The position numbers and the translations under genes were made by a program. Shown one piece after another: positions 25,364 through 34,987 of a stretch of DNA of 64,000 bases (position 1 is the first letter of the stretch; every line of letters begins with the position of its first letter). The notes beneath the pieces were generated by a model. That model was not told the origin of the DNA and ran no database searches. It saw nothing but the letters and a program-made list of their open reading frames with translations. The DNA lies in contig NZ_CZQA01000008.1 in assembly GCF_001458735.1 (NCBI RefSeq), forward strand, positions 186,001 to 250,000. The letters run 5' to 3'. This stretch comes from Candidatus Nitrospira nitrosa. GTDB lineage: Bacteria > Nitrospirota > Nitrospiria > Nitrospirales > Nitrospiraceae.

Positions 25364-26710
25364 TTACCGTGCACGCAAGAGCTGAGCGAGTTGCCGACGC
25401 CCTCCCGCACCGGTCATTGCCTTTGCCAACTTCTTTGCAGACAGGAATTGCTTGATGAGCCGATTCACATCCTGCACCGTCGTACCACTTCCCCGCGCAA
25501 TCCTTTTTTTTCGGCTTCCATTAATGATCGTATGATCGCGACGCTCTTTCACGGTCATCGAATCAATCACAGCGACCACCCGACTGATCTCTCGCTCGGG
25601 TTTATTGCCCTCCATCGCTTCCTTGAGCTTTTGTCCACCGGGAAGCATGCCCAAAATCTGTTCAAACGAACCCATGCGATTCATTTGTCCCAACTGGGTC
25701 CGAAAATCTTCCAGCGTAAAGGTGTTACTGGTGAGCCGTTTCTGAGCGGCCTCCGCCTGTTCCCGTGTAATGCTTTCCTGTGCTTTTTCAATGAGGGACA
25801 GCACATCCCCCATCCCAAGAATACGGGAGGCCATCCGGTCCGGATGAAACGGTTCGAGCGCATCGAGTTTTTCCCCAACCCCCAAAAACTTGATCGGCTT
25901 TCCTGTGGCAGCTCGAATCGACAAGACCGCCCCCCCGCGCGCATCTCCCTCGACCTTGGTCAGGATAATGCCGGTGAGGCCGACCCGTTGATCAAACTGT
26001 CCGGCCATAGTGACAGCGTCCTGGCCGGTCATCGCATCCGCGACTAAGAGTACCTCATGAGGGGCCACGGCAGCCTTCACCGCGGTCAATTCCCCCATCA
26101 ACTCATCATCAATATGCAACCGACCGCCGGTATCCAGAATGACCAGATCAAAGCCCTGCTCTCGGCCTCGATCCACACCGGCACCGCAGATCCGGACCAC
26201 ATCGGCTTGTGAAGCTTGAGTCTGATCGGCACGATGTACTTCGACTCCAAGATCTCGCCCCAATGCACTCAACTGCTCACCCGCAGCAGGGCGACGCGGA
26301 TCAGCCGCCACCAGCAGCACTCGCTTGCCTTGAGTCTTGAAAAGACGCGCAAGCTTTCCGCTGGCCGTCGTCTTTCCTGCACCTTGCAGTCCGACCATCA
26401 TGACGATGGTCGGCGGTTGGGAGTTGAGAGCGAGTCCAACTCGATCTTGCCCCATCATCGCCCGGAGCTCATCCCAGACGACCTTGACAACCTGATGGCC
26501 TGGAGTCAGACTCTGCAGGACCTCCTGCCCAATCGCCTTTTCGCGCACACGATCGATAAACTCTTTGACGATCTTAAAATTGACGTCCGCTTCGAGGAGA
26601 GCAAATCGCACCTCCTTGAGCGCTTCAGTAATATTCTGCTCGGTAAGCACACCTTGCCCACGGAGCTTTTTCAGAACCTTTTCGAACTTCTCACTTAATG
26701 CATCAAGCAT
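25364..26710 (-). CDS. ffh: Signal recognition particle protein Ffh
   Basis: Ffh binds 4.5S RNA and signal sequences and brings ribosomes to FtsY at the membrane. ATG at 26710 gives MLDALSEKFEKVLKKLRGQG, the usual N-terminus; an in-frame GTG at 26728 is less likely. The NG domain has VGLQGAGKTTASGKLA (near residue 105), DTGGRLHID, TKVEGDARGG and the LGVGEKLDALEPFHPDR closing motif. The Met-rich M domain with the RNA-binding GSGTTVQDVNRLIKQF segment is complete. It lies directly upstream of rpsP, a common pairing. Confidence 0.96.
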   Translation of the reverse strand: MLDALSEKFEKVLKKLRGQGVLTEQNITEALKEVRFALLEADVNFKIVKEFIDRVREKAIGQEVLQSLTPGHQVVKVVWDELRAMMGQDRVGLALNSQPPTIVMMVGLQGAGKTTASGKLARLFKTQGKRVLLVAADPRRPAAGEQLSALGRDLGVEVHRADQTQASQADVVRICGAGVDRGREQGFDLVILDTGGRLHIDDELMGELTAVKAAVAPHEVLLVADAMTGQDAVTMAGQFDQRVGLTGIILTKVEGDARGGAVLSIRAATGKPIKFLGVGEKLDALEPFHPDRMASRILGMGDVLSLIEKAQESITREQAEAAQKRLTSNTFTLEDFRTQLGQMNRMGSFEQILGMLPGGQKLKEAMEGNKPEREISRVVAVIDSMTVKERRDHTIINGSRKKRIARGSGTTVQDVNRLIKQFLSAKKLAKAMTGAGGRRQLAQLLRAR

Positions 26711-26801
26711 GACACCGTACCGCCGCACAAAAAGAGGCTACCGAGGCCTTGCACCAGACCTCCGATTGCCTCGAAAATCCTAGATAAAGAGCACCGGAAA
26801 G

Positions 26802-26828
26802 TGTATAGGACCACAGAAAGCAAGTCAA
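26802..26828 (-). promoter_or_regulatory. Possible promoter of the ffh-rpsP cluster
   Basis: TTGACT (26828-26823) and TATACA (26807-26802) are 15 bases apart on the minus strand, a short spacing. Transcription would begin near 26795, about 85 bases before ffh. It is back to back with the DUF4321 promoter on the plus strand. Confidence 0.35.
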
Positions 26829-26852
26829 GGTCACCAGAAGTCAGTAGTTTTA

Positions 26853-26881
26853 TTGACATGCAGAAACCCTTCAGATATGGT
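26853..26881 (+). promoter_or_regulatory. Promoter of the DUF4321 gene
   Basis: A perfect TTGACA (26853-26858) is followed after 17 bases by TATGGT (26876-26881). The predicted start near 26888 leaves about 60 bases before the GTG start codon at 26947, which has a GAGGAG ribosome-binding site. Confidence 0.5.
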
Positions 26882-26946
26882 GCCCCTGTGAGACCGTTCG
26901 ACCTCACCACTCGCCTACAGGGAAGCCGTCAACGAGGAGAAGCCAC

Positions 26947-27207
26947 GTGCGAAAATCGCCCTGGGTCCTGATCGTGTTTGTGGTCATCGGAGGTCTACTG
27001 GGCGGGATCCTTGGCGAAATTCTCCATGTGATGGCACCTCAGGGCACCATCCAAAGTATTTTCTCAACGCATTTCATGCCCGGCATTAATCCGCCCCTGA
27101 CCGTGGATCTTGTGTTGATCAAACTCGTATTGGGGTTCAGCCTCAAAATCAACATATTGAGCATCCTCGGCATGTTTGTCGGCATCTATCTGTACAAGCA
27201 CGTCTAA
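26947..27207 (+). CDS. DUF4321 small membrane protein
   Basis: This 86-residue protein has two membrane helices (about residues 6-28 and 62-84) joined by a short polar loop, and matches the DUF4321 pattern with its GGLLGGILGE turn and C-terminal ILSILGMFVGIYLYK. No function is known for the family. The GTG start has a strong GAGGAGA site. A palindromic repeat begins two bases after the stop codon, and uvrB converges from the other side. Confidence 0.8.
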   Translation: MRKSPWVLIVFVVIGGLLGGILGEILHVMAPQGTIQSIFSTHFMPGINPPLTVDLVLIKLVLGFSLKINILSILGMFVGIYLYKHV

Positions 27208-27208
27208 G

Positions 27209-27330
27209 CAGGGTGCTAAAAAACTCCGCCAGCGGCGTTCTCACATCGCTCAGAGGCTCACCGTACCGAAGCGTACGCCTCACCTCTTCGCTCGCTGCGG
27301 CCTTGCTGGACGGCCTTTTTGAACATCCTG
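27209..27330. repeat. Dispersed palindromic repeat, copy after the DUF4321 gene
   Basis: This 122-base imperfect palindrome has arms CAGGGTGCTAAAAAACTCCGC on the left and a right arm ending TTTTTGAACATCCTG. The middle reads GAGGC...GTAC...GTAC-GCCTC. It shares most of its sequence with the copy at 11920. On the minus strand it can be read as MFKKAVQQGRSERRGEAY before a stop, and a shifted frame continues with YGEPLSDVRTPLAEFF, similar to the frame in the other copy. It may also act as the terminator of this gene. Confidence 0.75.
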
Positions 27331-27405
27331 AATTATTGTGGTCCGAGTGTTGTACGAAACGGTCTCGCTGCATTGTTGCGAATCACCAAGCTTTCCTGCA
27401 ACTTA

Positions 27406-29433
27406 TTAATCCTTCGCATCTAACGTCTGAAGTCGCAACGCCCTGATCCGATTCCGCAACTCTGCGGCTCGTTCGAAGGCCAGCTCCTTCGCAGCCGCTT
27501 TCATCTCGATCTCCAGTCGTTGAATCAGTCGATCGGTTGACTCTGCACTTCCATATTCCGCATCGGATTCCGCCGCAAGCGGTAATTGAACGTAATCAAG
27601 GTCTGTGACCGCGTACTCAAGCGACGGAATCCCTTTCGTAATACCGACCGGCGTAATGCCGTGGATGCGATTGTACTCGGCCTGAATCCCACGACGGCGA
27701 GTCGTCTCGTCAATGGCCTGCTTCATCGAATCCGTCACACCGTCGCCATAAAAAATTACCCGCCCTTCGAGATTGCGTGCTGCCCGGCCGGCCGTTTGGA
27801 TCAACGCGCGGTAGGAACGCAGGTAACCTTCCTTATCCGCATCCAGAATCGCAACGAGGCTCACCTCGGGAAGGTCCAACCCCTCTCGCAGTAAATTGAT
27901 TCCGACCAAGACATCAAACGTTCCACACCGGAGATCCCGGATAATCTCAGCTCGCTCAAGCGTTTTGATGTCGGAATGGAGATAGCGAACCTTTACGCCC
28001 AAATCGTGATAGTACTCTGTCAAATCCTCCGCCATCCGCTTCGTCAGCGTTGTCACAAGCACTCTTCCCCGCTTAGCCACCTCTGCACGAACTTGGCCGA
28101 GAAGATGGTCAACTTGCCCTTTGGCCGGTACGACTTCGATATGCGGGTCCATCAGTCCGGTCGGACGAACGATCTGCTCCACGACCTCATGACCTGCATG
28201 CGTGAGCTCGTAGGTGCCGGGTGTGGCCGACACATACACGACCTGATTGAGACACTGTTCGAACTCCACAAATTTTAACGGTCGATTATCAACAGCCGAC
28301 GGAAGTCTGAATCCGTACTCCACGAGAGTCCGTTTCCGTGAAAAATCCCCCTCATACATGCCTCCGACTTGAGGGATGGTCGCGTGAGACTCATCGACGA
28401 TCAACAGAAACTCCTTCGGAAAGTAATCCAGCAACGTGGGGGGCGCCTGGCCCGGATTTCTTCCGCTGAGATGCCGAGAATAGTTTTCAATTCCGTGGCA
28501 ATAGCCCATTGCTCGGATCATCTCAAGATCAAACTTCGTACGCTGCTCAATCCGCTGAGCCTCCAAGAGCCGTCCGGATTTTCTAAAATAGGCAACACGC
28601 TCGTCGAGTTCTTCCTCAATACCGGTAATGGCCCGCTCATAGCGATCCGGCGCAATCAGATAGTGGGTATTCGGGTAGATCGCAACCTTGGGCAGTTTTC
28701 CCAAGGACTTCCCAGTGAGCGGATCAATTTCATGAATGGCATCCACCATATCCCCGAAGAGTTCGATGCGTACGGATTTCGCTTCCGACGACGCAGGGAA
28801 AATTTCGATCACATCTCCGCGCGCCCGAAAAGTTCCACGATGAAAATCCACATCATTGCGTTCATATTGAATATCCACCAACTTCGACAAAAGCTTATCG
28901 CGCCGTGCTTCGAGACCGACCTCTAGATAAATCAGCATGTCATGGTACACCTCCGGCGACCCCAGCCCATAGATACAGGAGACGGAGGACACAATCAGAA
29001 CATCATTTCGTTGTAACAGCTCTGTCGTCGCGGAGTGACGCATCTGATCAATGGCGTCATTGATCGAGGAGTCCTTGGCAATGTAGGTATCACTCTGCGG
29101 GATATAGGCTTCCGGCTGATAATAATCGTAATAACTCACAAAATACTCGACGGCGTTATGGGGGAAAAACTGTTTGAATTCCTGGTAGAGTTGTCCGGCC
29201 AGAGTTTTGTTGTGCACGAGCACCAGCGTCGGCTTCTGGACACGTTCGACAAGATTAGCCATCGTAAATGTCTTGCCTGATCCTGTGACTCCCAACAAAA
29301 CCTGATGCTTGGTTCCTGCGTGGATTCCGGCCGTCAGCTTGTCGATGGCGGCAGGCTGATCTCCACAAGGCTTGAAGGGGGCATCCAGCTTAAAGGGCGG
29401 CACGACACCCTCCCGCGATGCGACGGATCGCAT
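27406..29433 (-). CDS. uvrB: Excinuclease ABC subunit UvrB
   Basis: UvrB is the damage-verifying helicase of nucleotide excision repair, loaded by UvrA. The protein of about 675 residues has Walker [14 protein letters not shown], the beta-hairpin region [24 protein letters not shown], helicase motifs V-VI ([26 protein letters not shown]) and the C-terminal UVR domain ending near ALRLQTLD. Starts are possible at TTG 29439, ATG 29433 and GTG 29403; the last has a GGGAGG site. The partner uvrA is at 38773 on the other strand. Confidence 0.96.
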   Translation of the reverse strand: MRSVASREGVVPPFKLDAPFKPCGDQPAAIDKLTAGIHAGTKHQVLLGVTGSGKTFTMANLVERVQKPTLVLVHNKTLAGQLYQEFKQFFPHNAVEYFVSYYDYYQPEAYIPQSDTYIAKDSSINDAIDQMRHSATTELLQRNDVLIVSSVSCIYGLGSPEVYHDMLIYLEVGLEARRDKLLSKLVDIQYERNDVDFHRGTFRARGDVIEIFPASSEAKSVRIELFGDMVDAIHEIDPLTGKSLGKLPKVAIYPNTHYLIAPDRYERAITGIEEELDERVAYFRKSGRLLEAQRIEQRTKFDLEMIRAMGYCHGIENYSRHLSGRNPGQAPPTLLDYFPKEFLLIVDESHATIPQVGGMYEGDFSRKRTLVEYGFRLPSAVDNRPLKFVEFEQCLNQVVYVSATPGTYELTHAGHEVVEQIVRPTGLMDPHIEVVPAKGQVDHLLGQVRAEVAKRGRVLVTTLTKRMAEDLTEYYHDLGVKVRYLHSDIKTLERAEIIRDLRCGTFDVLVGINLLREGLDLPEVSLVAILDADKEGYLRSYRALIQTAGRAARNLEGRVIFYGDGVTDSMKQAIDETTRRRGIQAEYNRIHGITPVGITKGIPSLEYAVTDLDYVQLPLAAESDAEYGSAESTDRLIQRLEIEMKAAAKELAFERAAELRNRIRALRLQTLDAKD

Positions 29434-29481
29434 ACCCAATCAACATCAAAACCCTCCCACCATAGCCCTCAAAAGTAAAAA

Positions 29482-29506
29482 GGGCTGCCGGAACCTCCGG
29501 CAGCCC
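29482..29506 (-). terminator. Rho-independent terminator of the RRM gene
   Basis: GGGCTGCCGG and CCGGCAGCCC form a perfect 10-bp stem with a 5-base loop. On the minus strand it is followed by TTTTTACTTTT. It stands 28 bases after the RRM gene stop and separates that gene from uvrB. Confidence 0.85.
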
Positions 29507-29533
29507 CTCATCGGCAACGAAACAGATCTCGGA

Positions 29534-29812
29534 TTAACCGCGGCCTCCGCCACCGGAACGTGGCTCTTGAGGACGCGCTTCATTGACTGTCAGGGTACGT
29601 CCACCGAGTTGCGTCCCGTTCAACGCGGTAACCGCCGCCTGCGCTTCAGCATCGGAGGACATTTCCACAAATCCAAACCCACGAGATTGCCCGGTAAACT
29701 TGTCCGTGATGATCCGGGCCGAGGCCACAGACCCATGCGCCGCAAACAAGTCACTCAGCTGCTGCTCGGTCGTTGAATACGGCAATCCACCGACATAAAT
29801 CTTCGCACCCAT
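29534..29812 (-). CDS. RRM-type RNA-binding protein
   Basis: The 92-residue protein is a single RNA recognition motif with RNP2 (KIYVGGLPY) and RNP1 (RGFGFVEM) intact, followed by a short Gly/Arg-rich tail. Proteins of this kind in cyanobacteria and other bacteria bind single-stranded RNA and often respond to cold. ATG at 29812 has a near-perfect AGGAGG site six bases upstream, so the in-frame start at 29833 is rejected. It is monocistronic: a strong terminator follows. I see nothing in the 265 bases upstream of it except this gene's probable leader. Confidence 0.93.
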   Translation of the reverse strand: MGAKIYVGGLPYSTTEQQLSDLFAAHGSVASARIITDKFTGQSRGFGFVEMSSDAEAQAAVTALNGTQLGGRTLTVNEARPQEPRSGGGGRG

Positions 29813-30077
29813 CAGGCTCCTCCTTTGACACAAGGATGTTGTTTTGGACTCGAGAAAGCAACGAGGAAGGAATGGGCCGAAGACGTCAACACCACGGCGG
29901 CTTAGCTCTGGCTTCCGATCAGATTCCCGGACTGGCCCAACACAACATCTATCCAGGCCTCATCACTTTCTGCGCCGAGCTTGCGCAGGCCTTTCACAAG
30001 CTGACGAGTGAATCGTACCCCAGATGCAAAGGCAAAGGCAAGTTTGAAGGCAGACTCAGGTGGCCGGTTGGCTCACA

Positions 30078-30878
30078 CTAGTAAGCTGGAGGGGAGGAAA
30101 GTGGCCGGTGCGAAAAGAGCGGAACCGCGTGGAAACTATCAAACAGCATTGTGGACTTGTCTGCCACCACAAATCCGACCTGCCCCAATCCGAACGCTTG
30201 GTCCTCAACGGATAGCACGAGCGTGCCATCCACAAATACCTCGATGAAGTCTTTACTGATGATCGTATTGCGTTGCACTCTGAGAGTATGCCAATCAACC
30301 GATTTCAGATTGACGGCCGCTTGCCCGAGAACCGTAGCGACTCCGCTGGAAAGGCGAACGAATCTGACCTGCTGAGCTGCAAGGTCCACGGTCGCACCAT
30401 AGAAATTTTTCGCATCACGTGCTCCGATCACCACTCCACCTGATCCAGCAATCCCGGGGGAGGCGTACAACCGAACGCTCACATCCGGATATTCATATTG
30501 CATCCCTTCCGCCAACAACACCTGATAACAAGACTGCCGACAACTCGACGAAGCAGCGACGACATTGGGTGGGGAGGGAGCCGTGGGATGACGTTGCACA
30601 ACCCACTCGGCAAGCGGCTCATCACGGAACACGGCCTGCACAAAACCATGAGGCAGCCCGCCGATCGGTTCTTGATCGAAAGCCCATTGCTGAAAGAGCC
30701 CACCCTTTGCCTGTTGTTTCAGATTAGTGGCCTTTTCCTCTTGCGTCTCCCGTTGAACACCGTAGCTCAGGGAAGGCCCCATCATAGTAAAAACCGCTCC
30801 GGCCACTAACAACAACCCCAGCGTCGCCAACACTCCCCTCCCGACATGTGATGCGCGAATGACCATCAGCGTTAACAC
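30078..30878 (-). CDS. Exported protein with concanavalin-like (DUF1080-type) domain
   Basis: The 266-residue protein has an N-terminal membrane or signal segment (about residues 15-35). The C-terminal beta-sandwich (about 120-255) resembles the DUF1080/LamG group: VSVRLYASPG, GGVVIGARDAKNFYGATVD, WHTLRVQRN, IEVFVDGTLVLSVED and GQVGFVVADKSTMLFDSF. Such domains usually bind or hydrolyse sugars at the cell surface, but no catalytic residues can be identified. GTG at 30878 has an AAGG site; the upstream small gene ends eight bases earlier, so they form a pair. Confidence 0.65.
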   Translation of the reverse strand: MLTLMVIRASHVGRGVLATLGLLLVAGAVFTMMGPSLSYGVQRETQEEKATNLKQQAKGGLFQQWAFDQEPIGGLPHGFVQAVFRDEPLAEWVVQRHPTAPSPPNVVAASSSCRQSCYQVLLAEGMQYEYPDVSVRLYASPGIAGSGGVVIGARDAKNFYGATVDLAAQQVRFVRLSSGVATVLGQAAVNLKSVDWHTLRVQRNTIISKDFIEVFVDGTLVLSVEDQAFGLGQVGFVVADKSTMLFDSFHAVPLFSHRPLSSPPAY

Positions 30879-30886
30879 GGCTTGCC

Positions 30887-31141
30887 TTACTTGAAGCTCT
30901 CAGATTTCTTGATTTGAAGAATGTCGCGCTGCAGCCGGTCCCGTTCAGCAAGGAGCGTTCGTCGCCGCTTCCAGCGATCCCAAGTCCACCACCGCAGTTT
31001 CTCACGGAACGTCACTATCGGAGGCGCCGCACTTCCGCCTGGAGCCTGCTGGAAGGAGTAGCCCTCGTGGGTATGACGCTCCTCAAAAAACCGCCGGTAC
31101 AAATGGTCGTACAACCCTTTCCCCTGTTCGCCCCCAGCCAT
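30887..31141 (-). CDS. Small basic hypothetical protein
   Basis: This 84-residue protein is rich in Arg, Trp and Lys (REKLRWWTWDRWKRRRTLL) and has a short C-terminal coiled segment (AERDRLQRDILQIKK). No signal peptide or known domain. It ends eight bases before the concanavalin-like gene and is probably co-transcribed with it. The function is unknown. Confidence 0.5.
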   Translation of the reverse strand: MAGGEQGKGLYDHLYRRFFEERHTHEGYSFQQAPGGSAAPPIVTFREKLRWWTWDRWKRRRTLLAERDRLQRDILQIKKSESFK

Positions 31142-31270
31142 CCCGAATCTCCATCCTCATGACATGGCCAACCATCGCCGCTGATGCTCGAATAGTACCT
31201 GGGCTCGGTAGCCCTCTGCAACCGGCTTCCCCACATGCTATGATTCGTCGGGATTCTACCGTTACACTCT

Positions 31271-32872
31271 GTGACCCACGCACCAGCCATGAATGCTATC
31301 GTAGCCTGGATGAATCGGGTACTCGCCAGAATAGTGATCTGCGCTACCGTGGCCTTCTTACTGCAACCTCAGATCACTCTCGCAGAAGCACCGGAGACGG
31401 CTTTTCAAGCTGCCCTAGAGTCACTCTCTCCAGAACGGATATTGGCCGACATCCGAACACTCAGCGGCCCCTCGTTCAACGGACGGCAAACCGGCACGAG
31501 CGCCGATCTCGAGTCTGCACGGTGGGTGGCGCAAGAGTTTCTTGCAGCAGGCCTGCGGCTCACACGGGTTCACAATGGATCGCTGATCGTACCGTTCTTC
31601 ACTGGACAGGATGGGACTTCATCCGGTGCGATGGCCACGCTGATCCCCACACCAGTGCTCACACCGGATCCAATCCTACGCGTTGGACCGACAGATCATC
31701 TGATCACCAAAGCTCTTGGCTTGGACTATCTCCCCATTTTTGATTCGCCTTCCGCAGAAATCCAAGCCCCGGTCGTCTTCGTCGGATATGGCATCGTTGA
31801 TACGACGCAACACATCGATGACTATGCCGGTGTCGACGTGAATCATTGCATCGTGCTGTTTCTACGAGGCAAGCCGGAACACTACAGGCAAACCATCAGC
31901 CACGCCGATAAGGTGCTCTACGCGCAAGAGCGTGGAGCGATTGGCTACTTGACGGCAACAGGCCCCATTCTCCATCCCTATGAAGTCCGTCGCGGCGTCA
32001 CGGGGAAGCCCAGCGCCTTCTACGGCCAACTGCCTCAGGACCAGGCGATTCCCGGCGCGTGGATCAGTACTGCGCTGGCACAGGAACTTCTCCAAGCCGC
32101 AGATGGTCCTAATGCTGATCACCTGCGTGTCCTCCAAGAACGTCTGAACCAAACGACCTCATCACAAGCAACCAAGACCGAGCAGTTCGTATCGCTTCAG
32201 TGGAGGACAACGACTGAGGATGGACTGCTCATCAATGTGCTTGGAATGATCCCGGGAACAGGGCCGGAAACCGTGATTATCGGAGCCCATCGAGATCACT
32301 TCGGTCGTCCCGGTGGGATCCTCTTTCCGGGCGCCGACGACAACGCCTCGGGAACGGCAGTCATCCTAGAGATAGGACGGGTACTCGCCAAGCTTGAGAG
32401 ACGTCCTTCCCGAACCATCCTCTTCGTCTCGTTCAGCGGAGAAGAACGCGACATGCTCGGCTCACGCCTGTATACCGCACGCCCCGCCGTACCGCTCCCG
32501 CTCACTAAAGCCATGATCAACATCGACCATGCCGGAGTCGGCAGTGGACGACTCACCGTCGGAGTAACTGGGATCGAGAAGGATATTGCCTTGGAGGCGG
32601 GTCAGTCTGCCGACCTAAAGGAGAAGCTGGATCTCTATGGGTTTTTCCCTGGTGGCGATCATGTCCCGTTTAAAGAAGCTGGCGTCCCAACCATTACTAT
32701 CGTCAGCGGCGGCGTCCATCCACACTTCCATCAACCAACCGACGCCGCTGACACCATCGATCCCAAGATCCTCAAAGCCACAGCCCGATTCGTCTTGGCC
32801 TTGACGTGGCGATTGGCCTATGGATCGAAGGACATTGGAGACGAATCTAGCACCCTAGCTCCGTTACCATAG
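31271..32872 (+). CDS. Secreted M28-family zinc aminopeptidase
   Basis: M28 peptidases remove N-terminal residues with two zinc ions. The 533-residue product has a signal peptide (hydrophobic core near residues 19-35, LAEA cut), a protease-associated-like middle part (about 150-290) and a C-terminal M28 domain. The ligands are visible: H in GAHRDHFG, D in PGADDNASG, E-E in SGEERDMLGS, D in NIDHAG and H in GVHPHFHQPTD. Starts at 31271 (GTG) or 31289 (ATG) are both possible; neither has a strong ribosome-binding site. It acts in the periplasm or outside the cell. Confidence 0.9.
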   Translation: MTHAPAMNAIVAWMNRVLARIVICATVAFLLQPQITLAEAPETAFQAALESLSPERILADIRTLSGPSFNGRQTGTSADLESARWVAQEFLAAGLRLTRVHNGSLIVPFFTGQDGTSSGAMATLIPTPVLTPDPILRVGPTDHLITKALGLDYLPIFDSPSAEIQAPVVFVGYGIVDTTQHIDDYAGVDVNHCIVLFLRGKPEHYRQTISHADKVLYAQERGAIGYLTATGPILHPYEVRRGVTGKPSAFYGQLPQDQAIPGAWISTALAQELLQAADGPNADHLRVLQERLNQTTSSQATKTEQFVSLQWRTTTEDGLLINVLGMIPGTGPETVIIGAHRDHFGRPGGILFPGADDNASGTAVILEIGRVLAKLERRPSRTILFVSFSGEERDMLGSRLYTARPAVPLPLTKAMINIDHAGVGSGRLTVGVTGIEKDIALEAGQSADLKEKLDLYGFFPGGDHVPFKEAGVPTITIVSGGVHPHFHQPTDAADTIDPKILKATARFVLALTWRLAYGSKDIGDESSTLAPLP

Positions 32873-32931
32873 CAAACGAAGTGAGGCGCCGCACACCGAT
32901 TGGCACGCACAGCTGCAACCGGGGAGCTTGC

Positions 32932-33357
32932 TCAATAAGGCAATGGTTCTAGCAACCCCGACTCAATCGGCGGTAATAAATCCGTCTGGCGTGGTGGCGG
33001 AGGTAGAACGGTGGGACTCCCGATCTGGTTCGCACCCTGGATCAGCCCAATGGACAATTGCGGACCAAACGTCATCATGGCTCCGCTCCAGGCTTGTCCC
33101 GTGGTTGGATTGCGAAAGTTGTACGATTGGAAATTTTGTCCCGGCGTGAAGAGAAATCCCTGCGTTCCCTGGTTATCAATGTAGAGACTACCATTGCCGA
33201 ACTTGAACATCGGAGAAACGCCTCCGGCGAATGACCGAACGCTCGATGCATTCTGCGCCATCGCCGTTCCCTCGTCCGAAAGGGTACTGATGCTCAGCAG
33301 CCACAACAGCCCACCTACTGACCAGAGATATCGCACGCAGTACCTCCACATATCCAT
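32932..33357 (-). CDS. Secreted hypothetical protein, Pro-rich C-terminus
   Basis: Starting at ATG 33357, the 141-residue product has a signal peptide (MDMWRYCVRYLW..., hydrophobic to about residue 28, cut near TAMAQ) and a Gly/Asn/Phe-rich mature part (FKFGNGSLYIDNQGTQGFLFTPGQ). The tail is proline-rich (PPPPRQTDLLPP). No family is recognised. It is divergent from the TolC-like gene with a 63-base spacer, so the two may share control. A longer frame upstream would overlap the TolC-like gene and is rejected. Confidence 0.55.
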   Translation of the reverse strand: MDMWRYCVRYLWSVGGLLWLLSISTLSDEGTAMAQNASSVRSFAGGVSPMFKFGNGSLYIDNQGTQGFLFTPGQNFQSYNFRNPTTGQAWSGAMMTFGPQLSIGLIQGANQIGSPTVLPPPPRQTDLLPPIESGLLEPLPY

Positions 33358-33420
33358 GACGTGAACCATCCAACCAAGTATAGTATGCTCTTCTCTCGGA
33401 CCTTGATCAAGGAGACACCT

Positions 33421-34986
33421 ATGAATAGCGCATCCTCGTTCTACCGATATCGTCTCACGATCATTGTGATCGCAGGATTGGCATGTGTCTCCTCGCCACA
33501 CAGAAGTTGGGGGTTGGATATCACTCAACCGATCCCGACGGAGCGTCGTGAAACGATCTCTCTGGCCGACGCAGCCGTCCGCGCACTGCGAAGCAACCTC
33601 GACATCAGCATCAGTCGACAGAATCGCGAAAGTCGACTGGCCGATATCATCATCGAGCAATCAAAGTTCGACCCAAACCTGAGCATCAACGGCCAATACA
33701 ACCGAACCGTGAATCCGCTCAATCGCCCCGTCTTCGGAGGAACCGTAGGAGTCCTCGACCAGATCACCACCTTCGATCAACGAAGCCATTCGCTGACGGT
33801 CGATGCACAAACCAACCTGATCACCGGCGGCAACTTCGACATCAACTATAGTCCGGCGCGAAACAGTATCAACCAAAACGTCGCACGCGGATTTCTGTTC
33901 AATCCAGCCTGGACGGGAGGGCTGGCGTTCACGTTCACCCAACCCCTACTTAGGAATGCGGGAATTGCCATCAACAAGACCTTCATCAAGGTCGCTCAAA
34001 ACAACGCGATCGTCGAACAACATGTGTTTCGAGATCGAGTCATGACCGTCATCACCTCGGTGGAACAAACCTATTGGGAAGTCGTCTTTGCGAATGAAAA
34101 TCTGAAGGTTGCCCAAGCCGCCTTGAAAGCCGCAGAGGAACTCTTGGCTGCCAACCGAGCCAAGACCAAGGCTGGGGTCATGTCGATTGTCGATGTCCTA
34201 CAGGCCGAAGCCGCAATGGCCTCGCGAGTGGAGCAGGTGTTAGTGGCCGAGAAAGCCATCCGCGACCAAGAAGATCAGCTACGGCGGCTTTTGAATCCCG
34301 GCGAGGAGGATCTGCGGCAAGACGTCCGGCTCACACCAGTTGATCCTCCCATCACCGTTCTTGAACCCCTAAGCCTCCAAGAGGCCATCGACACCGCCAT
34401 CGAACAACGGCCTGAAATTACACAGGCCAAGAAAAATGTCGAAACCGGCGAACTCAATAAACAGTTTGCGCGTAACCAGCTGCTCCCCACGCTCTCACTC
34501 CAAGGCACAGTCGGACTCGCCGGCCTGGGGGGGGACTATAGTGAATCCTTCACCAGAAACTTCAGCGGCGACTTTTACAATTATGGCGCGGGCTTGGTGC
34601 TCAGCTATCCGCTCGGGAACCGAGCCGCCGTCAACACTTATAGCAAGCGAAAGCTTGAGGCACAAAACGCTGAGGTGGCCCTCGCGAACGTGCGCCAGCA
34701 GATCATCGTCGGCATTCGTGAAGCAGTACGCCGAGTGCAGACGGATTTTAAGCGGATCGAAACCACCCGATCCGCACGCATCATGGCGGAGAAACAACTC
34801 CAGGCCGAGCAGGAACGGCTGAAAGTAGGACTCAGTACGACACGCTTCGTCCTCGAGTTCCAGCGCGATCTCGCCACCGCGCAAGGGAACGAGTTGCGTG
34901 CAGTCGTCGATTACAATAAGTCGTTGTCCAACTTGTCTCGGCACAAGGCGACCACCTTGGACCGCTATCACCTCGAACTCTCATAG
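33421..34986 (+). CDS. TolC-family outer membrane efflux protein
   Basis: TolC-like proteins form trimeric outer membrane channels for efflux pumps or type I secretion. The 521-residue product has a signal peptide (about residues 1-31), then two repeats of the outer membrane efflux domain with the typical SLADAAVRALRSNLDI start and long coiled-coil segments (VEQTYWEVVFANENLKVAQAAL; second copy LSLQEAIDTAIEQRPEI). ATG at 33421 has an AAGGAGA site; frames upstream lack it. No pump or membrane-fusion gene is next to it, but the CPBP protein follows two bases later. Confidence 0.93.
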   Translation: MNSASSFYRYRLTIIVIAGLACVSSPHRSWGLDITQPIPTERRETISLADAAVRALRSNLDISISRQNRESRLADIIIEQSKFDPNLSINGQYNRTVNPLNRPVFGGTVGVLDQITTFDQRSHSLTVDAQTNLITGGNFDINYSPARNSINQNVARGFLFNPAWTGGLAFTFTQPLLRNAGIAINKTFIKVAQNNAIVEQHVFRDRVMTVITSVEQTYWEVVFANENLKVAQAALKAAEELLAANRAKTKAGVMSIVDVLQAEAAMASRVEQVLVAEKAIRDQEDQLRRLLNPGEEDLRQDVRLTPVDPPITVLEPLSLQEAIDTAIEQRPEITQAKKNVETGELNKQFARNQLLPTLSLQGTVGLAGLGGDYSESFTRNFSGDFYNYGAGLVLSYPLGNRAAVNTYSKRKLEAQNAEVALANVRQQIIVGIREAVRRVQTDFKRIETTRSARIMAEKQLQAEQERLKVGLSTTRFVLEFQRDLATAQGNELRAVVDYNKSLSNLSRHKATTLDRYHLELS

Positions 34987-34987
34987 C

